In this document: positions 53,216 through 64,000 of the stretch, piece after piece | Layout of the letters: the number at the start of each line of letters is the position of its first letter | How positions within the stretch are numbered: the first letter of the stretch is position 1 | DNA from: Tremella fuciformis | Lineage: Eukaryota; Basidiomycota; Tremellomycetes; Tremellales; Tremellaceae | Length of the DNA: 64,000 nt | Direction: 5' to 3' | Assembly: GCA_032768795.1 (NCBI GenBank) | Contig: CP136499.1 | Location: 434,001 to 498,000, forward strand | Position numbers and translations under genes: made by a program | Notes under the pieces: model-generated | What the model was told of the DNA's origin: nothing | Seen by the model: only the letters and a program-made list of their open reading frames with translations | Database searches by the model: none

Positions 53216-54380
53216 TTCATCGCCAGGACCCCGCCCAGTTCACCGCCTCAGAGGGTTCCCACAAAATGCATCCTGAAACAACTCAGCCAACCTCATCAGT
53301 CCCCTACAGCACACATACGGCAGGGCATGCTGCACGCCCAGAGGCGAGATCTGAGGCGCCTTTGTGGAATAATATGGGGCAGCAGGGGGAAATGTTGGCG
53401 ATCTCTAGTTCGAAATGTGGATAGGATGGAGCGCAACAGGGAGGCGGCGGAGCGATAAGTAGGCCCTTGTCCGACGAAGAAGCTTAAAGAAGGTGAGCTC
53501 ATTGCATCCGTGACTCGCCCCTGATTCTCCAGGCCTTGAAACAGCGAGTCGCTTGAGCATGACGTATAGCGAGAATTGCTTCAGATTTTGATGCCCAGAG
53601 CAGGACGGGCAAAGTTGAAGACAACGCGCCACAGTCTTGTCGATAGCGAAATACAGCACTTCACAGAAATCAAGCACCCTCTCGAGGTTGTATGTATACC
53701 TGGATACCGGGTGGTTCTGAGCCTCGCCGACGAGATCAACGCTCATCATTCAGTACCGCTCAAAGCGTACTCTTACTGTGTAGATCGCACCAAGGCAATG
53801 TTCTATGGGGTAAGCGCGTGGCAGGGCCTCGTGCAAGGGCGCCTAGATATCGCCGAAATGCCGCTCAGCCTGACCTCTGCACTCGTCCTCGGGGCATCAC
53901 CTCGTCATTGCTCATCACCGACATCAACGACATCCACGATATACACCTTGTATCACGCACATTTCACGCTCAACGCTCTCACAACGTCTCCAGCTGCATC
54001 CTCATGCCCGTCTCACTGTTGTACGACACGATCTGATCGAGAACGACACCTTTCCTTCCATTCTGCCACACGTCCCCGGGTATCTCCCATCACATCGCCC
54101 CAGTCATCCATTTCGCCTTCTATCTGTCTGCCGCTTGTCTCAGGACGCTCTGAAGAGCTGTAGCAATCTGTGAGTGTGTCCATGCTGTTCAGAAGGGATC
54201 TGCTTGCTGACTTACAGCCGATCTCACTTTAACCCTTAAGGGGTTACCACCAGACCGATGTCAACATCCGCTTTACCTTGACGCAGCACCTTCTTCATCG
54301 ATGACACCCGTCCAAGAGAAGACACCCCTCTCAGAGACATCCTCTTCCTGTGCCCCGACACGGATCGTGTCGTTACCGAC
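53216..54380. other. No confident gene
   Basis: A 195-codon plus-strand frame (53576-54163) and a 114-codon minus-strand frame overlap it, neither with recognisable motifs. Possibly flanking or decayed transposon sequence. Confidence 0.35.
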
Positions 54381-55729
54381 ATGGAGGACGACATCTCACG
54401 GCTCGGTGACGATTCCGAGTCTGACCGAGACTTGAGCGATCTCGAGAACGACCTGCTCGAGCCTTCTCATGCAGCCTGGCCTGTCCTGTCCCATCCTCCG
54501 CTTGCCTTTGTGCCCCAGCCGTTCCTGCTGCCTACTCCGCAATACACACACCAGCTCGCCCTGTGCGCCGGGTTCTCTGCTGTCACTGCCCGAAGCTGCC
54601 CTGTCAATGGCCAATGTCTGGTGACCTGCGTTACGAGGCGGTTGGGCGGGCAATCATGACGCTGAAGAGACGAGGGAGATGCCGGGTCGCAGCCGCAAGT
54701 GCGACTGCGAGTGGACGGCCCTATGGAGACGCGAGACTATCGAGGCCGCCCGCAACGCCGGCACGGCTGCCTGAGTCGCCTTTGGTTCCCCTTTGTCCCT
54801 GTCCACTCCTACAACCACGAGCCCCAGCGAGATTTCGAGATCGCCCATCTCCGTCGCATTAGCCGCACACTTGAGGTCCCCGTGTCGCGATGGGTCCAGA
54901 TCGTCCGGCTCATACAGAGTGAAGACCCGGACGCCCTCATCACCCGGACCGATGTTCGTAACATCCGACATCACCTTGCCGCCTCACTTCGGGCTGGCCG
55001 GAGCGCCAATGAGGCCGCTGTCGAGATTCCCAAGGACAACTGCGACTTGTTCAAGGCCTGGAGGAACGAATTGGTCTCGCTACCCCCGAGGCCCGAGCGA
55101 TGACACACTTGTAGCCGACAGTAATCTTTGCCGATTGCACCTTTCGGACAAACCGCTATCGGCTACCCATGCTTCCTCTCTGTGGGTTCACCGTCAACTA
55201 CCAGACCTACACCGCCGCCATCGGCTTTTTATCGCGTGGAGCCGAGCATTGGTACGATCTCACCATCGCTGCTTCCCTCGACCTCATTGGGATCGACAAG
55301 ACGGAGATCGAGGTCATCTTTACCGATCGCGAGGATGCTGTCATCGATGCAATCGACACCTTTCTCCGATGTGCTGAACGTCTGTCATGTCGGTGGTACC
55401 TTCAAGAGAACATCAAGCTCGCTGCCGAGCCCTTCTTTGCTGACCTGGAGGGCTGGAAGGACAAGCTCTCGGCCTATGGCAGCTTTCAGATGGCCGACAT
55501 CGCCAATGCAGGCTCCGGACACGCCCTACACCAGGCCCTCGCTACTCTTCGACAAAGATGGGATGGCGGCCGGTATGACGGGGCCAATGGCTGTATACAG
55601 ACCATACTGGACGACACCAAAGAGCTCTTTATCGCTGCCTACATCGACCACACTTCCCATCTCGGTCAAACCTCAAGCCCTCGCCTAGGCGCTCATCGCG
55701 CATTCATTCTCTATCTTCACCATGCATGA
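54381..55729 (+). pseudogene. MULE (Mutator-like) transposase, broken
   Basis: Segments in several frames follow MULE order: an acidic start, a region like the FAR1/WRKY-type DNA-binding start (TPQYTHQLALCAGFSAV, then SRKCDCEWTALW), then VHSYNHEPQRDFEIAHLRR. The transposase core follows, with DCTFRTNRYRLPML (first Asp), YTAAIGFLSRGAEHWYDL, and VIFTDREDAVIDAI (second Asp) before CRWYLQEN. The usual C-x-W-H is C-x-W-Y here. Frame changes near 54660, 54780 and 55100 indicate frameshifts or unresolved introns. No terminal repeats were located. Confidence 0.65.
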
Positions 55730-55730
55730 C

Positions 55731-57185
55731 GCTATGCAGCAGGCAATCCGCGAGCGCACGAACAGCCGCGAGCGCACGAACAGCCCCGAGCAGAGCATAT
55801 CACAGGCTGCCCGAGAGCACGGCTTCCTCCGCATGACACTCGATCATCAAGTGACGCGGGCACGTCTCTGACCACAAGGCGCCGAATCGCATCCTCTCTG
55901 CCCTGCAGGAGGTTGCATGATCGACAAGATCAATGATCATGCGTCCCGCGGCACCCTGTTGACACCTCGACACGTCCGCAGCCATGCAGAGGGCCTGGCA
56001 GGCCGCCACGTCGACACGGCTGGGTCGGGCGCTTTGTGCGGCGACATCCCGACCGTCTCTACAGCCGGCTCACACCTATCGGGCGCTCTCATGCAAGCAG
56101 GCGGACACCGCAGAGACCCGAAGGGCTTGGTAACACCTCGTGAGTAGCCTGTGGCCAGTCTCAGAGAGGCTGCTGATGCCCGCAGGTGACAGAGGTGGAT
56201 GATTCCGACCTCTACACGCCCGTAGGGATCTTCAACATGGATGAGACGTACTTCACGCTGTCCAACATTCGCAAAGTCCGCCGTATCGGCCCTCCAGATC
56301 GACATGAAGACTGGGCTGCGCACGGCCGCTATAGAGTTGGCGGTGAGCACATCGCCGTCGTCGCGGCCGCGGGGATCGACACCGCCTGCATCCCCCCGCT
56401 CGTGATCTACAAGGGCAAGTCTCTGCAGGAGCAGTGGTTTCCAGACGGCTTGGCTGGACGCCACTCGACTGTCACGGACTCGGGCCGGAGCAACAACTAC
56501 ATTACCAAGCAGTGGCCGGAGAAATGCTTCGATCCAGCGACATGGGGCAGGGTACCGCCCGGTCGCCGCCAACTGCTCCTTCTCGATGGTGCCGACACAC
56601 TCAACGAATCGGACGCTCTTGAAGCCTGCTGGGCTCGCAACATCGTCGTCATCATCATACCGGCACGGCTGACCGACCAATTTCAGCCTCTCATCGTCGG
56701 CGTCTTCAACCACATAAAAACGTCCTATTTCAAGTGGCTCGATGACTATCCGCTCGCGACAGGCACTGAGATCGCGCCCACGGGACGTTTCTGGGACTGG
56801 TTTCATGAGGCCTGGCAAGAGGCGGCTACATCCCAGCAGATCAGAAGCGCCCGGAGACAGGCCGGTCTCTGGTCACTCAATCCCAGGATCATCATTGGCA
56901 TCGAGCCAGAGCACCCGTCACCCCGCCGCCGCAATCAGCCCAGGATCAGCAACGCCTTCAACGCTCCGCAAGCTTCGTTCATACACACGGCAGCTCCGTC
57001 GTGACGATGTCAACCCCAAGGCGGTCGCAGAGGAGTCCCTCAAGGGACTTGAGCTCAAGATCGCCGACCACAGTCTCACGCAAAGTCAGCTGACGGGCCT
57101 GCAAGACACTCAGAGGATGGACAAGGTGGCTAGGGGGAAGAGGAGGAAGGTCCCCCCCTCCTCCCCCGACAGCTGTATGACCTGA
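55731..57185 (+). pseudogene. Pogo/Fot-type DDE transposase, decayed
   Basis: An N-terminal psq-like helix-turn-helix (SISQAAREHGFLRMTLD) starts at the ATG at 55731 and ends at a stop. The DDE domain is in a frame from about 56186 with FNMDETYF (first Asp), HIAVVAAAGIDTACIPPLVIYKG, LLLDGADTLNESD (second Asp) and FQPLIVGVFNHIKTSYF. The third catalytic Asp expected in QPLD is Ile. The following frame (to 57180) has a helical SLTQSQLTGLQDTQRM segment and a basic RGKRRK tail. Loss of the third acid and the broken N terminus make it inactive. Confidence 0.75.
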
Positions 57186-59391
57186 AGCATTGAGAGAAGC
57201 ACGCCGCAGAGCTGGCGGCCCGGCGAGCAAGGGAGACAGAGGGAAAGGGACGGAGGAGGGCTGCTGCACAGGCTAGAGGCCACGGGGAGCCTCAAGAACA
57301 TCACCAGTCATTCACGCCGGCTCCATCTACAGCTATGTGAAGCCTAATAGCCTCAGCTTGCATGCATCATGACTTCTGCTCGTTGTCATCGATGGCGGTG
57401 GGGTCATGAACGGTGGACGAAAGGAGTGCGTGGACGATACGCGCTGGATCACGAGTAACTGGCGGCTGCTGCTGAATCCAATCACCTGGGACGAGACTGT
57501 GGCCGCCATCACCGCTGCGGTTACTGATGGCTTCCTTGGGGGGACTGTCGCTGTCCATCAGCTCTCAAGACCCAAATGGGAGATCGATAAGGACACCAAT
57601 GTTCATTCGCGACCCGCATCTACGGCAGAATCGCTTCCGAGCAGATCGAAGCTTCGCTGCAGCAGCGTGGCCACAGCGGTAGAGGCACTGGCTCCGACAC
57701 CGTAGGCCTGGTGCCGCCCTTCAAACGGCTAGCCAGCCCGTCCATGATGATCCATCCCTGCCGACAGCCCTGCCGACATCCCTGTCGCTACCCACACGTC
57801 CGATGATTGTCCCTTGCGAGATCGCAGTCCGAGGAGAGGGGAAAGGAGCACAGCCACCCAGGTCTTAGCCGACGTCGACAGCAACACAGGACGGCTACAT
57901 ACCCGAGCAGAGAAGCAGCTGGGAAAGAGGAAAGCGAGACGGCAATGCTGCTTCTCCCCAAGCGACACCGGCATCAGAACAACCATACCGGCCGAGAGCT
58001 CAAGAACCCGCGATGAGGACGCTTGGACCGTGAGCTGCGACGCCTGGGAGGCTAGCGAGGACGCTCAGGCCGAAGACGAACAGAGCGAGCCTGCAAACGA
58101 CTGGTCAGCCTTGAATCGACGACACTCCGGACGTTCAAGGCGGCTACGGCGGCCAATGAGACCGAGAGGACGGCGATGGAGATGGTGACGGTGACATCAG
58201 GGCTGGGGTGGTTACGAGCAGCCCATGGGTGCCGAGCACAGGGCCATGGACGGCGAGCACAGTCCAGCTAGTCGTCAGCTTGGCCCGATTCAGCTAGTTC
58301 AAGCTGGCTCACGTGTCGAGCAGCTTGTCAGAGTACGCCTCGTAGTACGCCTGGCCAGCTCTGGCGACTCCCGCACCCCACTGTGGCGTCAGCTTGAGCC
58401 TCTGCTTTCGAAGGGGAGCGTAGCTGACCTTGGCCGCTCAATCCGCATATTCGGCCACCTGTTTCTGCACCTCGGCGAGGTTGGTGTTGTCCTTGACGGC
58501 GGTGCCTTGCGCCTTGAGGAACTCGACCGACTGATCGACCAGTCCTCATATATCGCTGATGCTTGGCGAGAAACTCGGCGGGCTGTGGGTCTCTGCCACA
58601 TTACTCTGATCGCCACAGACTGGTGGCTGCTCGATGCTGATTGGCTAGGCTGCGATACCAGCAGTGGGCTCTTATGGCCTGAATCCGAGCTTCCACTCTG
58701 TCAGGAACGACAACGTCGCCAACCATGTCCCTTATGACTCGAGAACCCCGCCCCCCCCCCCCCCCCCCCCCCTTCTTGATCGCGCCTCCTGACTCCTGGC
58801 CATCTAGCTTTGCCAATGACGCAATTCTATGCAGCCGCTACCAGGGCTCTCATGAGGACCCAGCTTATAACGACAAACAATTCGGTATCCTCCGTTCTGA
58901 GGTGGGTGGGGGATCGTTTGATTTACTCGAACGCAAAGAGCCTGCGGGGTGCAGAAACCAATCTGTTTTGTCGGTTCGAATCCGCTTGGAAGTCATTTGA
59001 CCTTTTGCTCTTTGGGCGTTGGCCGCTCTGATCGTGTTGTAGATCAGGAAGCGATGGCTTAGTATAACTACCCGAGACAGTGTCACGTCTGGACGGGCTC
59101 CTCTCGCCTATCCCAACAAAGCATGTCCCATCACCGTGGACAGGTCTATGCGTGACAGAGAATTGTTGAGGCTTACTCGTAGTTGCGCATTTTCACTGGT
59201 CTGAGATTAGGACATTGATTTCCGGATTGCTAATCCTCTCAGGGACTAACACTAATCATGGGCTTGCATTCCTAATTCCGGGCGAAGCTCGATTAGGATT
59301 GACTGGTGCCTGGCGTAACGGTGTCTAGCCACAAGCCATCGCCAAGTGAAATTAGTCATTGCATAAATCGTACAATCATTCATCCTTCATC
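57186..59391. other. Region without confident genes; minus-strand coding remnant and poly-C tract
   Basis: On the minus strand at about 58556-58318 a stretch reads as coding in two adjacent frames (VEFLKAQGTAVKDNTNLAEV, AYYEAYSDKLLDT), with a stop between them that a short intron could remove; I cannot name it. A homopolymer of 22 C residues lies at 58751-58772. Otherwise only short frames are present. Confidence 0.4.
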
Positions 59392-62271
59392 ATGTACATA
59401 GTCTCAGCATCACTAGCAGCACCGGCAGCACCGGCAGCACCGGCAATATGGGAAGCATCCGCCATATCCCAACGGCAGCTTTTCCACCAAGTCGAAATCG
59501 CATCCGCAACGTCGGCCTATCTGGGACTCAATCTCCTCGATTCTTGTTCCTCGTCGCCGACACCGGGTGGTAGCATTCCCTCATCGGAGTCTCGACGATG
59601 GTTTGGGATAGCGCATCAAGGATCCAGGGCAGCAGCGGTGGCAATTCTCCGACGTATCGTCACAGACCGCGCATTGCAGTTCATCTCTGCTGCAGCCCAC
59701 GACCACGCTTGTGTCATCCCCAATTCATACCCTGTCAAAGAGATTGTCGCCCACGCTCGATTCGGCAGTTATTCCGCGTATCATCGAAAGCGATATGCAG
59801 ACTACGTTTGGACCCTCCTCACGGGAGATCATCCGGTCGACCCGGTCAATTGGCAGGGACCTTTCTGCATTCCTCTCGTGTTGCTTTTATGCTCGACATC
59901 TCCCGCCCACTTTCAACCCCTTCTCGCTCGCGCAAGCATGTTGATCGTCCGTACAGTCTCCCTCATTCGCTTCGTCCTCGCAAATATGCCCGATACCGAC
60001 TTTGCGAGCAATCTCAGCTCCAGAAGCCTGTTGGGAGGATGCTTGCACGCACTGCTGGACCCATCGACGCCGGCCCCCGCTCGTCGAATTCCGAATATCA
60101 GGTATCCGCCACATTCTTACCTTGCATCGATCGACGGCGACTCTGCCACCTCGGTCGCGCCTCTGGCAGGTTCGGAACCGACCAATGCCCTGTCTTCCCC
60201 AAGTCGTCAAAGGCGTCCTCGCAGTCCTCCGCAGCGTCGGCGCTCGAAGAAACGTCGCTTTGCCGACGCCGAATCATACAGTTCGGTCGAGCACGCGCTC
60301 GCTCCCAACCCATTGTCCAGTCCTGATACGAATAGGTCTCCTGTACCAGAGACCTCGCCTTGCCAGGATTTAAACGATGCTCTTCCGTATGATGGCCGTG
60401 CATTGCACGAAGTCGGCCAAGCCCTCCTCTCTCTGTCAGCAAGCACGAGTGGGACCACAAACTCACCCTCACGCGGTTCTTACACCTCGTCCCTCGACTC
60501 GCCCCAAACACCGCTCGTTAGCACGAGAAAGTCAATGCCGCGCTCGCTAAAGCAAGGGAAGCAAGCCACTAGGAGCCCCAGCCCAAGAACTGCCGTTGGG
60601 GGAGCAAATCATCGTCAAGCCCGCAGTGAACCTCTTCACGAGGTCACTACATCCGATGCCCTTGGTGGGCAAGAGCGATTCAGCCACCGCACAATTCTCA
60701 TCGTGGAGGAACGGCGCATCGCTAAGCGGGCCGACGTTGATCGCATCCTTGAATCTTGGTCCAAAACCGAGTCTGGCGCTCGAATGCTCGTGTGGCGCCG
60801 ACCAGTAGGGCGAAGGCGGGAGGCCATCCTCGAGGACCTGGGCTGCATACCAATCGAGACATGCATCTATGATGTGATGCGGATCGACCAATGGGGACGG
60901 GGTCATAATTTTACGCTTCGCAGTACGTCATTCTGCCATCCTCTGCGCGAAGGTCATAGGAACAATGCTGACGCATCAGACTCAGAGGGTCAGCGTATCC
61001 AGCTCGCGGGAGAAGCCGCGTATGTGGCTTTGCACGATAGATTCTCGGCATTCTACGAGACCAGCGTTCCGCATGGCGGGCAAAGCGGGCTTTGCCCCGT
61101 CAACTTGTTGACGGACGACTGGAGCGATTCTGAGCTCAGCCCGTTGTACTCCCCGCCGGCTTTCATTGCGAGGCATGATTGGCTGCATCGCTTTCATGGG
61201 CGGGCAGAGTCAATCGGCTTGAAGTTTCCGAGGTTCGGTCGTATCCTTTCGGTGAGTATCGGTTCGCAGCATGCTCCCTGCCGCCTGCCTGGCTGCGCTC
61301 ACCTATAGTTCACGAGCTCGGGTTATCAAATTGACGACCATACCGTCCGATCAGGGGGCACTGCGTGGTACTACTTGCTTTCGGGTCAAAGAGTGAGCGA
61401 TAACTCCCGATTCTCATGATCTGACTTCAGACTTTCAACTTTGCGCCATCAGAGGAGATGCTTCACTTTCAGCTCTTGGCCAAGAGCGCGGGTTGGTCGG
61501 TAACGCGGCAACGCAAGTCGCCGACATCCCCGGGCCCCCAAACTGCATCAACGATCGATTTGGGCGTAGAACACGTCCAGTCGGTCAAGTTACGGCAAGG
61601 AGAGGGCTTGTAAGCATCTCATAAAGCGTCCGCCGCCGCTGCGCTAAAGATGAAGACTTGCACCAGGCTGCTGGCCCCGTGCTATCACCACTCATGAACC
61701 GTCCGTGATGCTCTCGAGCGTCATGTACCACGATTACCAGATTCCACAGCGTCAGCCCGCTCTGATCCCTCCAAGATGCTTCAGCTCACCTAGCAGAGAT
61801 TGAGATGTGGACCCTCGAGACGGCCCATGTTGTTCCGGATCGTTTGCAATACTTTGAGATGTGAGTGGATATATCTCTTGGTCTCGACAGGGCAACTGAT
61901 GCCGTTCCAGCTTGACCTACTGGGCCATGAATGACTTGCACCGACGCTGGTCAATCCATTCTCAAGAATCGATTGAGCTGGCGACGGTATCCCCCACGCG
62001 ATTTGAGGGGCTGTCGCTTGCGGATGCCGCACCTCTGTCGCCTGCGCCAGCTCTTCGACAGACTGCGCTTGATGAAGGCAGAGAACAAGCAGAGCCTGTT
62101 GCTTTGCCTTCGGACCGGGACCTCGAGTGTCTAATTGACTTTGTTGAACAGCACGCCGAAGTCATCACTGTGCACAGTTCTGGCACCCTTACGATTGAAA
62201 CAATTCTACAGGAGTGTATGGCATTCAGGCAAGCTCTGCAGCGATCTGCCGCCGGATGTCTGTCCGGCTGA
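59392..62271 (+). CDS. JmjC-domain protein of KDM2/JHDM1 type, iron ligands substituted
   Basis: Six exons: 59392-61251, 61309-61392, 61431-61609, 61656-61750, 61794-61860 and 61911-62271, about 881 aa; introns of 38-57 nt all keep frame. The first 330 residues are unknown, followed by a basic nuclear-localisation-like stretch (RRPRSPPQRRRSKKRR). From about residue 560 the sequence follows the JHDM1 JmjC fold: NLLTDDWSDSELSPLY, DWLHRF, FTSSGYQIDDHTVRSGG, TAWYYLLSGQRTFNF, APGCWPRAI, SVMLSSVMYHDYQIP. The usual iron motif H-x-D is Q-x-D here and the second His (in GWIH/GCWH) is replaced by Pro-Arg. Demethylase activity is therefore doubtful; a binding or structural role is possible. Confidence 0.68.
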
Positions 62272-63237
62272 AGAAGCAACGGTCGATCTCGTTTCCTTGG
62301 GTTTGTGGGTCGAGAAACGTGTCTCATGATTAAGACATCTATGTGCGGAATGATACGTGTTGCAAGGGGGGTGGAGTGTGTATGCAGACGAAGAGCGGTG
62401 CAAGCCTAGAGTAGGTGACACTCTGCGACCGGGCGAGTCTGTGTTGAAGTCCAGCGATCGCAAGACGTACGTACGTCCTCACGTTGTAAGCATGTTGTGG
62501 CAATGCATGTGACCTTGCTAAGGCAGGCGGCCACCAGCCTGTTGCTCGCATTTGCTGACCTCCGTACTCCTCTCTTCGAATCTCATAGCCTCACGCTTCA
62601 GCAGGGGGTGCAGACTATGATTGTAGGTTGCCATTTCGACATGCGATCTGCGCGTGCGCATCCTTCGACGAGGTTTTACATGAGCTCTCTCGGCGTGATT
62701 GGCTGCTCCGTCTCGACCCCAAGTATGAAGATCACGGCTGCTACGGAACGCGGTGGCTGCGGGAAGATGGGAATCAGACTCGTGCGGTGGGACCGACTCA
62801 ACGGCGAGAGCCGCCGATCTCGATCACGTAGTATGAATCAAAAGGCTGGGCGGTCGCCTGACTGACCGACAAGCCGGCCAAGCGACTCGCAACGTGGCCG
62901 CAACCGTATCTTCAGCCAGAACGAGGAGAATGTAGTCGAACCCAGGCCAAAGGAAATCCGAGGAGAGCCTGCACAGGTCTCTGACTGCATTATATATGAA
63001 AACGTCACAACCGAGCACGGCGTGCGGGTACCCTATTTTGATGCCATCACAAAGGTTTTACTGCACGTGTTCGGTTGCGATCATGACGACTTGCCTCGTG
63101 TTTGCCGCTTGCTTCCCTCGATGTGCGCCAAAAGCCCAGGGCTGTTTGCATTTGGTTCCAGTCAGCTTTCTCTCGACCTCGCAGTCCAAAGTTCTCACCG
63201 GCTCTCGTCATCTACGACCCATTACATCGCGTTTGCA
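62272..63237. other. Intergenic region
   Basis: No supported gene. A ~20-bp match (TCTGACTGCATTATATATG, near 62980) to the inside of the LTR at 40425-40592 may be a small LTR scrap. Confidence 0.35.
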
Positions 63238-63335
63238 ATGGTCATGCCAACTTGCCAGTACTGCTACGAGACGAGAGACATTATTCACGTGGGCAACTAT
63301 GTGGGCTGTCGAGAATGTGAGTTTAGCGGCGAATG

Positions 63336-63388
<53 letters not shown>

Positions 63389-64000
63389 CTCTTCCTGTGT
63401 GTGTGTGTGTGTGAAGGTGGACGTTGACGGTGAGGTCAAGAGACATGCCCGCAATGCCAGGATACGGTAGGGGAGCTCATCACGCAATCCGAACCAGTCG
63501 TGGACGACCAGGGCGATCAAGTCCAAGGCTGGACGGCTTGCCGTCAATGTAAGCATCCGTCACGTCCCAGAAGCCCACTTGCCCGTAGCTCACGCAAAGG
63601 TACCGAGAGCCTTGTCCACTGCCCGGTATGCCGTGTCCAAACTCTAGAGAGCGACCTTGAGGTCGTGGACCATCTGGACTGGCGGGGTTGTCCGGAATGT
63701 GTGTATCGACATCGCCGCGTGTCGTGTGCTACCTGTGTCCATGGGAGAGCTGATCGCCAGGTTACAATGGACTAGAACATTGCGCGTGGTGTGGTCAGCG
63801 GGTTCTCGTCACAACTACCCTTGGAGACGAGTCCATATGCAAGTCCTGTCAGCACCACCATGCTTCAGACGAACACCGGCAGCTAGCTGATGACTCGCTC
63901 AACAGGCGCGACGAAATGAGGTTGCTTGGCAGGCTTGCACCAACCACGTCGAGCAGGCGATTCAGGAAAGGCGTTGAGATTCAAGATCAGGTTGGCGTTC
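63238..64000 (+). CDS. CxxC-rich (zinc-ribbon-like) protein, 5' part
   Basis: Exons 63238-63316, 63471-63548, 63600-63698 and 63761 to beyond the window end; introns of 154, 51 and 62 nt keep frame. Pairs of cysteines recur: PTCQYCYE, GCRE, WTACRQC, VHCPVCRV, GCPEC, HCAWCGQ, SICKSC. Introns two and three split a Cys TGT codon after its first base, which suggests exon duplication. The first intron contains CT and TG microsatellites. Repeated CxxC knuckles suggest zinc binding, but no named family is recognised. The frame is still open at 64000. Confidence 0.55.
63338..63413. repeat. CT and TG microsatellites
   Basis: A run of about 22 CT units (63338-63382) followed by about nine TG units (63396-63413), inside the first intron of the CxxC-rich gene. 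Confidence 0.9.

Noticed and set aside
58962..58985. GGTTCGAATCC, like a tRNA T-loop
   Set aside because: No matching acceptor, D or anticodon stems could be placed around it, so no tRNA is called.
62975..62999. Possible Copia LTR fragment
   Set aside because: Only about 20 bp match the LTR at 40425 and no LTR ends are present, so it is mentioned but not called as a feature.

Overview
The window looks like a transposon-rich accessory region of a fungal nuclear genome, most likely a basidiomycete. Introns are short (mostly 38-80 nt) with GTRNGT-type donors and CTGAC/CTAAC branch points. The retroelements are fungal Copia and chromodomain-Gypsy types. Several genes have domain types common in basidiomycetes: an integrase-core DDE protein, PD-(D/E)XK and kinase proteins, a JmjC protein and a TET/JBP-like fragment. 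No species is assigned. No rRNA, tRNA or CRISPR array was recognised. Splice models were worked out by hand from frame, donor, branch point and acceptor; no transcript data were available. Layout. 0-6.6 kb: three related minus-strand genes sharing a WPF motif (one intact, two broken), a frameshifted reverse-transcriptase pseudogene and a coiled-coil gene. 7.0-30.3 kb: a nested transposon complex. Its base is a DNA transposon (13957-30268, about 6.9 kb without later insertions) with 112-bp terminal inverted repeats, a 6-bp target duplication (TACATT) and four plus-strand genes: a DDE integrase-core transposase, a 102-aa protein, a ~531-aa C2HC-finger protein and a 381-aa Cys-cluster protein. 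Four retroelement insertions, each with a matching 5-bp target duplication, sit inside it: a solo LTR in the transposase gene, a 509-bp solo LTR and a full 8.6-kb Gypsy in the fourth gene, and a 117-bp LTR in the right inverted repeat. To the left, an intact Copia separates two copies of the transposon's 5' end; one LTR is chimeric, which points to unequal crossing-over between LTRs. The Gypsy element has 513-bp LTRs that look identical, a canonical -1 frameshift heptamer at the gag stop, and a 16-nt match between the LTR and the sequence just after it that suggests self-primed reverse transcription. Between pol and the 3' LTR it carries a five-exon antisense gene for a Cys-cluster protein. 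That gene appears related to the transposon gene into which the Gypsy inserted, because the cysteine pattern and intron position agree. 30.3-40.6 kb: an AT-hook gene, a Copia relic lacking integrase, an acidic-repeat gene with a frameshift, a hypothetical gene, a solo LTR, and a TET/JBP-like dioxygenase fragment cut off by another LTR. 40.9-49.9 kb: the best host-like gene cluster, with a PD-(D/E)XK protein, a PD-(D/E)XK plus protein-kinase fusion and two unrecognised genes. 50.8-57.2 kb: a graveyard of Copia, MULE and pogo-type relics. 59.4-62.3 kb: an 881-aa KDM2/JHDM1-like JmjC protein that seems to have lost its iron ligands. 63.2 kb to the end: a CxxC-rich gene that runs off the window.
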